Shown here one piece after another: positions 14,284 through 24,071 of a stretch of DNA of 64,000 nucleotides (position 1 is its first letter; every line of letters begins with the position of its first letter). The DNA comes from Candidatus Saccharimonadota bacterium. Its GTDB lineage: Bacteria > Patescibacteriota > Saccharimonadia > Saccharimonadales > Saccharimonadaceae. The notes beneath the pieces were generated by a model. It was not told where the DNA came from, did no database searches, and saw nothing but the letters and a program-made list of their open reading frames with translations. Position numbers and translations under genes: made by a program. The stretch covers positions 58,908-122,907 of the forward strand of contig CAJPQG010000003.1 of NCBI GenBank assembly GCA_905372785.1, written 5' to 3'.

Positions 14284-17010
14284 ATGAAACGACTACTTTT
14301 TCCGCTCGTACTAGCTGGGTTGGTTACCAGTTTGCTTGGTGTTATTTTTTTTACGCCAGTAGCTCGTGCGGATGAACATAAAGTCACCTGGGAAGTGCTC
14401 GTTAAAGAAGGGCTGCTTGGAGATGATGGCGCCGGCTTCTTTAGTGGTGAAAAACACCATAATGCTACTGGTGAAAATAATAGCCAGAAGTTTAAATGGC
14501 TGTTGTGGCAAAAACGAGGAGACAAAGCCGGCACAGAAAAAGACGACAAAACAGAATGGTATGTAGTACGCCGTATGGAAGACAGCGTCCAGAAACCAAC
14601 TGCTGGTATAGATGGTGATAAAATCCGCATTACTATACCAAGCTGTCATCGCGAGACCTTTAAGGTTCCTTTTAATACTAATTATGCGGGCATCTATAAG
14701 AAAAGTGAAATGGAGCGCACCCACGATGGCCAGGGCGACTGTGCACAGCCAAGCGTTACCATAGACAAAAGGGCTGGCGACCAAAACACCAATATTGAGT
14801 ATGGTTATGCAGCCGACAACGCTCAGCTCTGTCGTTTTGATGTAAAAATGACGGTATCGAGCGATGTAAAGAAGCTGACTATTACCGATTTTCGCCGTAA
14901 TAATTCACCACGAGACCAAAATGGGCAAGACCTCTGCCCGCCAAACCCAGTACCAGGAACTATTGATAATATCGATATTGCAGAAAGCAGTAAACAATCA
15001 GAGGAAGAGGCCCAAAAAAATAGTGCACAATATTTAAACGGTATTCAACCTGCCCATAAAGACAAGCAGGACAAGTCGAATTGTTCGATTACTAACATTG
15101 GTTGGCTAGTATGCCCGGTTTTGCGCTGGGTTGGTGGTATGATTGATGGTATTTTTGGCTCTATTTCGGGCATGCTTGCATTGCCGGCGCGCTATTTTGA
15201 TGACACCAGTGGTGTGCGTGGTGCGTGGGAAAGTATGCGCAACGTCGCAAATATCGGCTTTGCGATATTGTTTATCATCATGATTATCTCGCACCTCACG
15301 TCAATTGGTATTTCTAATTACTCTATAAAGAAGCTTTTACCACGCATTATTGTAGCTGCTATTACAATCAATATTTCATTTTATTTATGTGCGATAGCAA
15401 GCGACTTCTCTAGTATCTTGGGCACTGGCTTAAAGGGTATGCTTAGCGGCTTACATTCTTCTACCGATGGTATGGCCTATCAGGGAACAGATAATTCTTT
15501 CCTAGAGGCAATTATGTTTGTTCTGTCTAGCGGTACCGTTGGTGTTATTGCCGGAGTAGCTGGCGGTGCGGGTGCTGCGATCGGCGCCGTTGTTGGTATA
15601 TTAATTCCGCTAGTAGTTGGGACGCTACTTGTCATCAGTGTGGTATACCTTCTTCTTGTAGCAAGGCAAGCTATTTTGGTGTTATTGATTATCTTGTCTC
15701 CAGTCGCGCTTATGTGTATGTTCCTGCCAAACACCCGCAAGATCTTTGAAGCTTGGCGCGGTATTTTTATTGATATGCTATTGCTGTTTCCCGCTATATC
15801 ACTGCTTTTTGGTGCAGGTGAAATTGGCTCAGCAGTGTTCTTGAACATGACTGGACCTGAAAGTATTGCCTACAACATTGCCGGTGTATTTATGCGGGTT
15901 CTGCCACTAGCCAGTATCGTCTACATTCTCTGGGTGAGCCGACGCACCTTGTCGCGCATCACCGGTATGCCATCTGCCCGATTCCGTCTCCTCAGTAACC
16001 CTATACAGCGTACCCGCAAAAACTTTATCATGAACAAGATTCGTCCTTTCAGCGAAGATCGTTTTGCAAATTATCGCAGGTCTCGCCATATACGGGCTTT
16101 TAGCACCAAACTCGATGATGAAGGCAAGGAGAAATATCGTTTTTCTGGGGCACTCGGTGCCGTAACCGGGGCTAGCCTGCTACGACGTAAAGAAATTAAC
16201 CATATACGAGATGCTCAAACCAGTAATATTCTGCATCGCCAGGCAACCAGGCGTATGACTGGTGCTATTGCTGATGACGTGGAAGGCTCAAAACGTATCG
16301 TTGCGTCAAACGCACCAATTACTGGAAAATTTCACCGCGCAACTAGCGGTATGACGAAAGGCTTATCAGAAAAAGTACAGAATAGCTATGCCCGCCAGCA
16401 ATGGAAGATACTACAGCAGGAGCTTAAGGAAGATAAAATGGAGTACGAAGGCCATATTAGTGAAATTATCAACCGACAAGGTACCACAGGCGCTGATAGT
16501 CTGACTCAAGAACTAATTACTAATATTGCTGATAAGGATATGACTGCTTACGAAAAATCAATGCGCACTGGCGTAATTTTAGAGGCTCTAAAGCGAATGC
16601 CTGAACGAAAAGGATATGCCATAGCTAGTAGTGTTTTTCGTGCTATACATAGAGAATTGCAAGATAGAAATCTCTACTCTGCTGAGCAGGCTGAGTCTAT
16701 GGCACACGCACTTGAGAATGCAGTAGGGGATAGTGCCATGAGAAGTAGTCTTGGCGTACTAGCCGCTGCACGAAATACTGACATTGAAAATATTCTGAAA
16801 GAGAAATCTATACAAGATTTAACTCATGCACCTGATCTTGAGGATGTGCTCCGTGATATGGAAGTGCAAGATGTGGGTACGTTCATGGCTCTTAAAAATA
16901 GCGATTACTTCAATCAATACGCTTCAGAGCGCAATAAACAAGCACTAAAGCATAGGCTTGATACACTGTCTGAAAATACAGAAAGTAACACAAAAATAAC
17001 TGAAGATTAG
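14284..17010 (+). CDS. VirB6/TrbL-like polytopic membrane protein A
   Basis: 908-aa protein. A signal sequence (1-29) is followed by a polar extracytoplasmic domain (about 30-265) with scattered cysteines, then a hydrophobic core (about 267-565) with at least six membrane segments, including CSITNIGWLVCP, ANIGFAILFIIMIISHLTSI, LLPRIIVAAITINISFYLCA, VVGTLLVISVVYLLLVARQ and IILSPVALMCMFLPNTRKIFE. The last motif, a LLxLLILSP-x-A segment followed by a cytoplasmic turn, is typical of VirB6/TrbL proteins. Residues 570-908 are a charged, helical cytoplasmic tail. It should form the inner-membrane channel of the secretion-like complex. The next gene encodes a paralogue with the same order of parts. 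Confidence 0.82.
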   Translation: MKRLLFPLVLAGLVTSLLGVIFFTPVARADEHKVTWEVLVKEGLLGDDGAGFFSGEKHHNATGENNSQKFKWLLWQKRGDKAGTEKDDKTEWYVVRRMEDSVQKPTAGIDGDKIRITIPSCHRETFKVPFNTNYAGIYKKSEMERTHDGQGDCAQPSVTIDKRAGDQNTNIEYGYAADNAQLCRFDVKMTVSSDVKKLTITDFRRNNSPRDQNGQDLCPPNPVPGTIDNIDIAESSKQSEEEAQKNSAQYLNGIQPAHKDKQDKSNCSITNIGWLVCPVLRWVGGMIDGIFGSISGMLALPARYFDDTSGVRGAWESMRNVANIGFAILFIIMIISHLTSIGISNYSIKKLLPRIIVAAITINISFYLCAIASDFSSILGTGLKGMLSGLHSSTDGMAYQGTDNSFLEAIMFVLSSGTVGVIAGVAGGAGAAIGAVVGILIPLVVGTLLVISVVYLLLVARQAILVLLIILSPVALMCMFLPNTRKIFEAWRGIFIDMLLLFPAISLLFGAGEIGSAVFLNMTGPESIAYNIAGVFMRVLPLASIVYILWVSRRTLSRITGMPSARFRLLSNPIQRTRKNFIMNKIRPFSEDRFANYRRSRHIRAFSTKLDDEGKEKYRFSGALGAVTGASLLRRKEINHIRDAQTSNILHRQATRRMTGAIADDVEGSKRIVASNAPITGKFHRATSGMTKGLSEKVQNSYARQQWKILQQELKEDKMEYEGHISEIINRQGTTGADSLTQELITNIADKDMTAYEKSMRTGVILEALKRMPERKGYAIASSVFRAIHRELQDRNLYSAEQAESMAHALENAVGDSAMRSSLGVLAAARNTDIENILKEKSIQDLTHAPDLEDVLRDMEVQDVGTFMALKNSDYFNQYASERNKQALKHRLDTLSENTESNTKITED

Positions 17011-17070
17011 CTCCATGATTATTAAGATGCAACAAATTACCATAGGAATAGCAGTGGTATATAATAGCAT

Positions 17071-17099
17071 TTGCTTTTTCTGCTGCAGCTATGCATAAT
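17071..17099 (+). promoter_or_regulatory. Promoter of the second VirB6-like gene
   Basis: TTGCTT (17071-17076), 17-base spacer, CATAAT (17094-17099), then AAAAGGTGACT before the ATG. Confidence 0.65.
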
Positions 17100-17110
17100 A
17101 AAAGGTGACT

Positions 17111-20077
17111 ATGAAAGCGATACTAAAGTGGGCACTCGTTGCCATATTTATCAGTTTGATCGGTACTGCTGTTGCCGGTGGCACCACGTACGCCGCAATA
17201 AACTGGCGGGACAAACCCGAATGGGACAAAAGTTTTAAAGAGCTACGAGATAGCGGACAGCTTCACGAGGATGAATCGGTCGACAAGTCGCTAAAACCTT
17301 GGTTTGTACAACGTCCTCATAAAGACGGTGATGCAAGTATAATTGTTCGTCGCCTGAAGGATAGTGTTACTGGTTGGCATGCATATCGTGATGGCGGCGA
17401 CATTGTTGTGCGTTGGAAAAACTGTCGACGTGCGCGACTACTCGTACCAGGAGATGAGGGCAAAACTAAAGATGAAAATGCCAAATTACGCATTGACAAC
17501 AACGGAAGTCAATGTGATGGCGATTGGCAGGAAGCGCGCTGGTCTGAAGGAAAAAATACAAAAATCCTCGTCAAGTACGGTTATCGCGGCAACAACAGTA
17601 GTCCGTGTGAGTATCGTATTGATATCGACAAACGCGGTGAAAACCAAGTATTTGTTCACAACTTTAACGCAAACCACAGCAACTGGGGACATCAAGACAA
17701 CTGTCACGACAAAGCAGACCCCGACAGTGATCAGGTAGTTGATGTAAAAGACAAACAGGAAGCTGAAGCTGAAGGCAACAAGCTAGTTGATGACCATGGT
17801 AATGCCATGAACGGCGAAATCAAGGACAAACAGACCGGTGACGACAAGACTGTTGCTAGTGAAGACGGGGAGAAGGGCGATGAAGAAAAAAGTAGCTGTG
17901 TTATCGACGGCATCGGTTGGATCGTCTGCCCAGCATCCAACTTCCTTGCGACGATCACCGATATGACCTATGGTGCTATTAGTGGTATGTTAACCACACC
18001 TGCTAAGATTTTCGATGAGAAACACCCGGTATATCAAGCTTGGTCACAAATGCGCAATATTTCTAATATTGGCTTCGCGATAATGTTTATCATTATCATT
18101 ATCTCGCACCTTACGTCGATAGGTTTCAGCAACTATTCTATTAAGCGTATGTTACCGCGTCTTATTTTGGCTGCCGTTTTAGTTAACCTGTCGTTCTACA
18201 TCTGTGCATTAGTAGTAGACTTGTCAAATATTCTCGGCGCCAGTATGAAGGACTTTATTGGTGGCGTCATATCAGTCAACGCTGAACATGACGCAAGCAA
18301 CGACGGCACCGACCTAATTGCTGGTATAACGGCCTTTATCCTTTCAGCTGGAGCTGTCGGTGCTGGTACTGCAATTGGCTTATCGGCCGGACTTGGTGCA
18401 AGTATCTCGGCGCTATGGGGAATTTTATTCCCACTATTGATAGCGGCCCTGATTGCTGTATTTATAATCTACATTCTGCTCGTAGCTCGCCAGGCGATTA
18501 TTGTGCTGCTGATTATCATCTCTCCACTTGCTTTCTTGGCCTATCTACTGCCAAATACAGAAGACCTCTTTACACGTTGGCGAAAGATATTCACCACCAT
18601 GCTGCTGATGTATCCAACTATCGCCCTGATATTTGGTGCCTGTGAGCTTGTGTCGAACATTCTTCTTAGTTTGGATGCTGGTCTCGGCATGAAGCTAGCA
18701 GGTGTCTTTGTAAAGATTATTCCACTAGCCCTCACGCCATTAATCATGCGTACTGGCGGTAACCTCATTTCTCGCCTGAGTGGTGTTAACTTTGGTAACT
18801 TCGGGCTTAACCGTATACGCCAAACAGCCAGTGAAACACGAGCACGCAATCTTGAAAACTTCCGCAATTCAAGCCGTGCCCGCTCCTTTGCAACAATAAC
18901 TGACGATAAGGGCAATAAGCGCTACAAGCGCCGCTTTACCGGCTATATCACACGTCAAACGGCTCTCAATAAAGCCCGCAGGGAAACCACTGCTACGGCA
19001 CTTGAAGAAATGGCTAGTGAAACGCAAAGCGAAGCTATTTACGGCAATGTCGGTAACGCTATGAAGCGAGCAACAGGTGATAGCACCCTATATCAAATGA
19101 CTTCTGCTGGCAATGAAGAGACTGCTAAAATCGCTCAGCGACAAATTGTTACCAAGCAGGCTAAAGAGCACGCCGCACGCCGCAAAGAGCTTACCGATGG
19201 TTTTGCAGCCCGCTTCCAGCAAATGGCTACTGAAGTTGGTGGTGAAGATAAGATCCAGGAAATGGTCGCAGACGCTGCCGAAAAGTGGAAGACTGGCCAA
19301 ATGGATACCATGGAGGCTCAGGCTATTATGGAAGGCTCAACTAAATACTGGTCAACTCGTGGTGGCCCTGGTGCGGTTATGGCTGCCGGCAACGCTGAGA
19401 TGTTCCGTGATGCAATAAGTTACAAGATTAACAATAATATTCACCTCAAAAACGAAAAAGACCAAATTATTGCTAACGCTAATCAACGACTGGAAACTGT
19501 CACTACAGAACCAGAACGACAGTCTATTATTAAAGAGCGCGAAGAGCAACTGAAGGAAGTTCAAGCTAAGTATCAGACAATGGGCAACTGGCTGCCGAGT
19601 GCCTACTTTGGTGGTGGTGGCAGTGGTATGGGCATGATTACCGGTATGGCGAGCGCCAAGGGTGTTACACCTGAGAAGCAAGCACGTAGCATGTCTATGG
19701 AGCAATTAGCCGGCACACGAGACTTGGTTACTAAACAAGAAGATGGCAGTTATAAGTCTTTCATCGATGTAGACCGTGCAAAAGAAGCACTGACATCAGA
19801 ATCGTTCAATCGCTTTGTCCCTACCGAACGACTTGATGATCTGCGCGCATATGTAGCCCAAGAAGTAGGTGAACAAAACGTACCGCAATCTCCTCAATCT
19901 CAAAACCCAGTTAATGTTGATGATGTAGCCCAACGAGCAGCTAATCTCGTGCGCCAACAAAACCAAGCACAGACGCAACAGGCACAGATTTTACGTACCC
20001 CACCATCACGAAGAGGTGGTTCACAAGCAAGCAGGCGTAATATCATAAATCAACAGCGTCGACGACGAAATCAGTAA
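17111..20077 (+). CDS. VirB6/TrbL-like polytopic membrane protein B
   Basis: 988-aa paralogue of the upstream protein. A signal sequence (about 1-25) precedes a hydrophilic domain with many Lys/Asp/Gly residues (to about 260), then the shared membrane core: CVIDGIGWIVCP, ISNIGFAIMFIIIIISHLTS, MLPRLILAAVLVNLSFYICA, FIIYILLVARQAIIVLLIII and SPLAFLAYLLPNTEDLF. The C-terminal 400 residues are charged and Gln-rich, ending in an Arg-rich tail (RRNIINQQRRRRNQ). A GTG six bases upstream could also start, but AAAGGTG fits the ATG at 17111. It has its own promoter, so the two copies can be expressed separately. A heteromeric channel or alternative channel subunits are possible. Confidence 0.82.
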   Translation: MKAILKWALVAIFISLIGTAVAGGTTYAAINWRDKPEWDKSFKELRDSGQLHEDESVDKSLKPWFVQRPHKDGDASIIVRRLKDSVTGWHAYRDGGDIVVRWKNCRRARLLVPGDEGKTKDENAKLRIDNNGSQCDGDWQEARWSEGKNTKILVKYGYRGNNSSPCEYRIDIDKRGENQVFVHNFNANHSNWGHQDNCHDKADPDSDQVVDVKDKQEAEAEGNKLVDDHGNAMNGEIKDKQTGDDKTVASEDGEKGDEEKSSCVIDGIGWIVCPASNFLATITDMTYGAISGMLTTPAKIFDEKHPVYQAWSQMRNISNIGFAIMFIIIIISHLTSIGFSNYSIKRMLPRLILAAVLVNLSFYICALVVDLSNILGASMKDFIGGVISVNAEHDASNDGTDLIAGITAFILSAGAVGAGTAIGLSAGLGASISALWGILFPLLIAALIAVFIIYILLVARQAIIVLLIIISPLAFLAYLLPNTEDLFTRWRKIFTTMLLMYPTIALIFGACELVSNILLSLDAGLGMKLAGVFVKIIPLALTPLIMRTGGNLISRLSGVNFGNFGLNRIRQTASETRARNLENFRNSSRARSFATITDDKGNKRYKRRFTGYITRQTALNKARRETTATALEEMASETQSEAIYGNVGNAMKRATGDSTLYQMTSAGNEETAKIAQRQIVTKQAKEHAARRKELTDGFAARFQQMATEVGGEDKIQEMVADAAEKWKTGQMDTMEAQAIMEGSTKYWSTRGGPGAVMAAGNAEMFRDAISYKINNNIHLKNEKDQIIANANQRLETVTTEPERQSIIKEREEQLKEVQAKYQTMGNWLPSAYFGGGGSGMGMITGMASAKGVTPEKQARSMSMEQLAGTRDLVTKQEDGSYKSFIDVDRAKEALTSESFNRFVPTERLDDLRAYVAQEVGEQNVPQSPQSQNPVNVDDVAQRAANLVRQQNQAQTQQAQILRTPPSRRGGSQASRRNIINQQRRRRNQ

Positions 20078-20087
20078 TCAACCAGTC

Positions 20088-20117
20088 AAAAACACACCCT
20101 AAAACGGTGTGTTTTTG
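20088..20117 (+). terminator. Terminator after VirB6-like protein B
   Basis: AAAAACACACC (20088-20098) pairs with GGTGTGTTTTT (20106-20116). Confidence 0.85.
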
Positions 20118-20136
20118 TTTACTACATTTTTATATA

Positions 20137-20158
20137 AAAAATCCTGCACAAAAGCAGG
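20137..20158 (-). terminator. Leftward terminator
   Basis: CCTGC/GCAGG (20143-20147, 20154-20158); on the minus strand followed by ATTTTTTATA. It would end transcripts of the gene at 20255..21445. Confidence 0.65.
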
Positions 20159-20194
20159 GTGTTATCATAAAAAGTTGAAAGAAGGTGCAAAACT

Positions 20195-20253
20195 CTAGGA
20201 GTATTGCTGGTAGCACCACTAATTGCAGCGCCACCAGCAATACATAATCCTAG
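20195..20253. repeat. 59-base imperfect palindrome
   Basis: CTAGGA plus GTATTGCTGGT (20195-20211) is mirrored by ACCAGCAATAC (20233-20243), a 4-base bulge ATAA, and TCCTAG (20248-20253). The inner 21 bases are partly self-complementary (TGGT-agc-ACCA). It ends 2 bases before the stop of the leftward gene at 20255. Only one copy is in the window. Confidence 0.7.
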
Positions 20254-20254
20254 T

Positions 20255-21445
20255 TCACATAGCATGTCCCCACATAGCTACCTCCGCATGCACACGAACT
20301 GCCTGCATAGTAAATATATAGAGAGGGGAAAAGGTTGCAATAATAAACCAAAGATATTGCACACTTTGCTCACTAGTGTGTGGCCATGCGCGCTGCCAGA
20401 ACCATTTTAGGAATCCGATAGTAGCAACGTTCCTCCAGAGAATCTGGCGTGATGGATCTAGTGATTGCTCTTTTTCTGGCTTTGCTTCCATTTGTGGTAC
20501 AATGCAGCCACCAAGTAGCGCCCATGTACATGATATAAGCACTGCTTCAAGCGTGCTCGGCTTCGATGGAGCAATAGACCATACAAAGAATAGCAGAAAA
20601 CCCATTACCACTCCGAGCGAAAGCCCGGTTACGTACAAACAGATATTAGCTTTTGTGATAGTCTTGCGGTCTCCCGCAACAAAATCATTTTTCGTTAGCA
20701 TCCGTACAATATATCCACCAAGTGCCAATCCGACAATTGCCCAGATAACCACATGTACTGGTAATGGCAGTGCCATAACTGAAAATTGACTCGTACCATG
20801 GATTCCCCAGAACAATGACCTAGTTGATAGTTCATTTTTGCTCGGAGGACCAAGTAGTCCATCAATCACTTGGGTTATAGGTGACATCAATATCATAACC
20901 AATGATAAGATACTGATTGTTACAATTGTTTGGATATTCAACCTATTCTGGCCAGAACCAGTTTCACCCCAAAGCTGTTGATGCACACGTAGCATATATA
21001 ACGCTAATGGCACACAAAACAGCAGTGTTAAGACACCAGGGTTAAGCGGCGAAAGCTCTGCTCGCAGCCACCCCATCGATGTCATAACCTGGCCAATAAA
21101 TGTGATTCCCATAATAATCAGCAGCTTGATAACAAGCAGTAATATACGTGAATCATGATTATCGGCAGCTAGTTGCTGGTTAGGTATCAGCCAGTTTTCT
21201 ACGCGAGCAATCCTGCCAGGCAAGTTGCTCGGCACAGTACGTGCCCGTTGCTCACGTGGATCAACTTCAGCTTCGACTACCGGTGTATCCCGATTTGTCG
21301 CGGCATCTGCTATGCGAACGGCCTCCATTGGCAGAGTTTCCGTGACGGCGGGCGACTCATCTCGTTGCACATTAGACGAGCTATGCTCCCCGTTCGGCTG
21401 TGTTTTGTTCAATACTACGCACCTTCTTTCAAAGAACTCACGCAT
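20255..21445 (-). CDS. Polytopic hypothetical membrane protein inside the secretion locus
   Basis: 396-aa protein, no recognised family. The first 100 residues are polar and acidic. About eight hydrophobic segments follow, for example ILLLVIKLLIIMGITFIGQV, GVLTLLFCVPLALYML, IVTISILSLVMILMSP, LPVHVVIWAIVGLALGGYIV, ICLYVTGLSLGVVMGFLLFF and LWFIIATFSPLYIFTM. It is the only leftward gene between the two halves of the secretion locus. The ATG at 21445 has no ribosome site; a TTG at 21412 is preceded by AGAAGG at good distance and may be the true start. A minus-strand promoter lies at 21496-21524. A role in the secretion system is only suggested by position. Confidence 0.7.
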   Translation of the reverse strand: MREFFERRCVVLNKTQPNGEHSSSNVQRDESPAVTETLPMEAVRIADAATNRDTPVVEAEVDPREQRARTVPSNLPGRIARVENWLIPNQQLAADNHDSRILLLVIKLLIIMGITFIGQVMTSMGWLRAELSPLNPGVLTLLFCVPLALYMLRVHQQLWGETGSGQNRLNIQTIVTISILSLVMILMSPITQVIDGLLGPPSKNELSTRSLFWGIHGTSQFSVMALPLPVHVVIWAIVGLALGGYIVRMLTKNDFVAGDRKTITKANICLYVTGLSLGVVMGFLLFFVWSIAPSKPSTLEAVLISCTWALLGGCIVPQMEAKPEKEQSLDPSRQILWRNVATIGFLKWFWQRAWPHTSEQSVQYLWFIIATFSPLYIFTMQAVRVHAEVAMWGHAM

Positions 21446-21495
21446 CGCAGGAGTAACTTGGTGTTACTGCAATACTGCAATTTGTGATAACTCTA

Positions 21496-21524
21496 TTTTT
21501 ACCTCATTTTTATAATTTTGTCAA
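21496..21524 (-). promoter_or_regulatory. Promoter of the polytopic membrane protein gene
   Basis: On the minus strand TTGACA (21524-21519), 17-base spacer, TAAAAA (21501-21496). Confidence 0.55.
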
Positions 21525-21675
21525 CACCATTACCCCTGAAAACTATTATTTTTTACTACAAATCTGTTGCGTTTTGCATCAACCCATGCTACAAACAATT
21601 ATCCATAGTATCCTATAACCGTAACCATAATTACCTCTATCACCCTTGGGGCTAAAAATGCTATACTAAAGCTAT

Positions 21676-22797
21676 ATGGCACGCTATACCGTACCCCAAG
21701 ACGTCGAGGCTGAAGATAAACTCATCGGCCCCTTTAGTTTCAGGCAGTTTATCTATCTTATTATCGCCGCAATCGGCATCGGTGGTTGTTGGGCGCTTTT
21801 TTCTGTTTTCCCGCCGCTAGCAATTATTCCATTGCCAATCGTTATTTTATTTGGCATCTTGGCGCTGCCACTAAAAAAAGAGCAGCCTATGGAAGTCTAT
21901 CTTGGGGCTATTATTCAGTTTCACTTAAAACCGCGTAAACGTGTTTGGAAACCAGATGGATTAACTTCACTCGTAGAGATCACTGCACCGAAAAAGCTAG
22001 AAGAAGAGCGAGCAGCTGCTCTTGAACGGAATGAAGCAGAGCGTCGTCTTTCATACTTAGCAGACATCGTTGACACTGGCGGTTGGGCAGTGCGTGGCGT
22101 TGGTCTTGAGCGTAAAGACGATACTGCAGAGCGCTACCGCTACTATGCACCAACTGTTGATGATGACCCGCTTGATAAAAACAGCAGTGTATCGCGCAAT
22201 ATTGATGCAATGATAACGAAAACCAGCCAACAGCGCCGTGAGCATATTATGGCCGCCATGCAATCACCAGACCAAATGATATCAACGCCAGATGATATTT
22301 ATGCGCTATATGATAGTCTTAATATACCACCAAGTGGTCGCTACCACACGACAGAGGAGCCACCAGTACCTACTCAACCAGAACCAGAAGAAACAACTAC
22401 TCCCGACGCTCCACCGGCCGATTTTGATATGTCAGCTGGCATTCCACTGGTTGCGTCAGAGCCAATACCGGTAGAGCCAGACGAGGGACAAAAAGCAGAA
22501 GCCGTACTTCGCGAGCAAACCGAGCAAGTTGATGCAACATACGAGGCTATTCACGGACCCACCCCGACAAAGCCAGCTAAAAAACCAGCCAAGAAGATAT
22601 CCGTAGAACCAGCTAGTGAGCGCTTTACTCACGCCAAGGCTGGTGGGCCGGCCGTTGAGCCGCCGCAGGTGTCAGCTGGTATCCTCGATTTAGCACATAA
22701 TAGTGGCGATCTATCCGTTGAGACTATCCAGCGCGAGGCAAGGCGAGTTAACAAAAAGAACACAAAACCAGGGGAAGTATATATTTCACTGCGATAA
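21676..22797 (+). CDS. PrgI/TcpE-like protein with long C-terminal extension
   Basis: 373-aa protein. The first 100 residues match the PrgI family (small membrane protein of Gram-positive conjugation machines): MARYTVPQDVEAEDKLIGPF, then two adjacent membrane helices (FRQFIYLIIAAIGIGGCWAL and PLAIIPLPIVILFGILALPL), then RKRVWKPDG. Typical PrgI proteins end near residue 120; here a further 250 residues of Glu/Pro/Thr-rich, probably disordered cytoplasmic tail follow. TATACT (21662-21667) lies 8 bases before the ATG with no Shine-Dalgarno, so the mRNA of this operon head is probably leaderless. The VirB4 genes follow directly. Confidence 0.85.
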   Translation: MARYTVPQDVEAEDKLIGPFSFRQFIYLIIAAIGIGGCWALFSVFPPLAIIPLPIVILFGILALPLKKEQPMEVYLGAIIQFHLKPRKRVWKPDGLTSLVEITAPKKLEEERAAALERNEAERRLSYLADIVDTGGWAVRGVGLERKDDTAERYRYYAPTVDDDPLDKNSSVSRNIDAMITKTSQQRREHIMAAMQSPDQMISTPDDIYALYDSLNIPPSGRYHTTEEPPVPTQPEPEETTTPDAPPADFDMSAGIPLVASEPIPVEPDEGQKAEAVLREQTEQVDATYEAIHGPTPTKPAKKPAKKISVEPASERFTHAKAGGPAVEPPQVSAGILDLAHNSGDLSVETIQREARRVNKKNTKPGEVYISLR

Positions 22798-22808
22798 AGA
22801 GGTAGGCT

Positions 22809-24071
22809 ATGAATCCAGATACATCACAACAATCATCAACTAACCAAGGGCGGACATCATCAGCACCAGCGATGCCAGGAGTCGTGCACTCTATTCGTGG
22901 CGGTCAAAATGCTATTCCAGTGGTGCCAGAGCAGTCAAACCAGGCACCAGCCAGTGCTGAAGAAGTATCAGAACTAACACAAGCTGCAACAGCTGCCGCC
23001 AGCCAACAAACTGGTGCTGCACAGCAATTTGAACAGCAGGCAAATGCTGCCATGCCTCATGAAGTACCCACTGAAGGACCAAACACCTACCAACCAGAGC
23101 CAGAGCAGTATCAACAGCAATACCAGCAGCCTCAAACTGTGCCAAACGCAACCTATAGTTATTCACCTCAGCCAACAGCTTTTGGATCAGCCACAATAAA
23201 TCCAAATTATGGTGGCCCACAGCCTCAACCAACACCGCACAATCTAGATATGCAACAAGGTCCTGTGCCCGCTTATAGTAGCGCGCAGCCAGGAGCGATC
23301 GTGCCGCAGCAGCCGCAGCAACACGCAGAAACTGACAGTAATGGAGCTCCGGCACAAAAGCAAAAGCAGAACACAACACAATCGAGTCTTCTCTTTTCAG
23401 AGATGCGTGAAAACATGGTCATTATGGCCGATGGTAGTTTTCGTGCCATTGTGGGGTGTGAGTCTATCAACTTCGACCTAATGAGTACCCGTGAGCGTGA
23501 AGCAGTGGAATTTAGCTACCAAAACTTCCTCAACTCACTATATTTCCCAGTACAAATTTATATTCGTTCACAGCGGGTGGACATTGGGCCATATATTGAG
23601 CGGCTTGAGCATATTCGCCGCAACCAAGATAACATGCTACTTAATATCCTGATGGAAGACTACATCGGCTTTATCGATCAGCTTGCACAAGAAGCCAACA
23701 TTATGGATAAATCATTCTACATTGTGGTGCCATATTACCCAGTAGCTGACACTGAAGCCATCAAAACACAGGCAACAAGCTTTTTCGGTAAACTATTTGG
23801 TGGCAAAGGCGGGCAGCAACAGCAAAAAATCCAAAAGATTGATAAAGTTACCTACGAAAAAGCTAAAGATGAAATTAGCAACCGCGTTGACATCGTAATG
23901 AGCGGATTATTCCAGATTGGTATTAAATGTTACCAGCTCAACACCCGTGAAATCGGTGAGCTATACTATAATGTTTATAATCCAGATACTGCTCAGTTGC
24001 AGCCGCTCGCAAACCTAGAAAGCAGCACTGCTATGTATGTTCGTAAGGGTACCAAGAAAGGGGAAGCGTAA
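22809..24071 (+). CDS. VirB4 N-terminal-like (TraC-type) protein
   Basis: 420-aa protein. Residues 1-195 are a Gln/Pro/Ala-rich disordered segment. Residues 196-420 form a domain resembling the N-terminal part of TraC/VirB4 ATPases: LLFSEMRENMVIMADGSFRA, the segment REREAVEFSYQNFLNSLYFP, VQIYIRSQRVDIGPYIERL, and FYIVVPYYPVAD. No nucleotide-binding motif is present. The stop is directly followed by the ATG of the ATPase gene, so the two are translated together. The pair looks like a VirB4 divided between two polypeptides. Confidence 0.78.
   Translation: MNPDTSQQSSTNQGRTSSAPAMPGVVHSIRGGQNAIPVVPEQSNQAPASAEEVSELTQAATAAASQQTGAAQQFEQQANAAMPHEVPTEGPNTYQPEPEQYQQQYQQPQTVPNATYSYSPQPTAFGSATINPNYGGPQPQPTPHNLDMQQGPVPAYSSAQPGAIVPQQPQQHAETDSNGAPAQKQKQNTTQSSLLFSEMRENMVIMADGSFRAIVGCESINFDLMSTREREAVEFSYQNFLNSLYFPVQIYIRSQRVDIGPYIERLEHIRRNQDNMLLNILMEDYIGFIDQLAQEANIMDKSFYIVVPYYPVADTEAIKTQATSFFGKLFGGKGGQQQQKIQKIDKVTYEKAKDEISNRVDIVMSGLFQIGIKCYQLNTREIGELYYNVYNPDTAQLQPLANLESSTAMYVRKGTKKGEA

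Noticed and set aside
14232..14784. Minus-strand open frames opposite the VirB6-like gene start
   Set aside because: They lie wholly inside a plus-strand gene with clear membrane-protein features and have no start signals.
20195..20253. Integron attC site
   Set aside because: The R'/R'' core boxes (GTTRRRY and RYYYAAC) are missing and no integrase or cassette array is present.
22912..23379. Minus-strand 155-codon frame in the VirB4 N-terminal-like gene
   Set aside because: Result of Gln/Pro/Ala-rich codons on the other strand; no homology or start signals.
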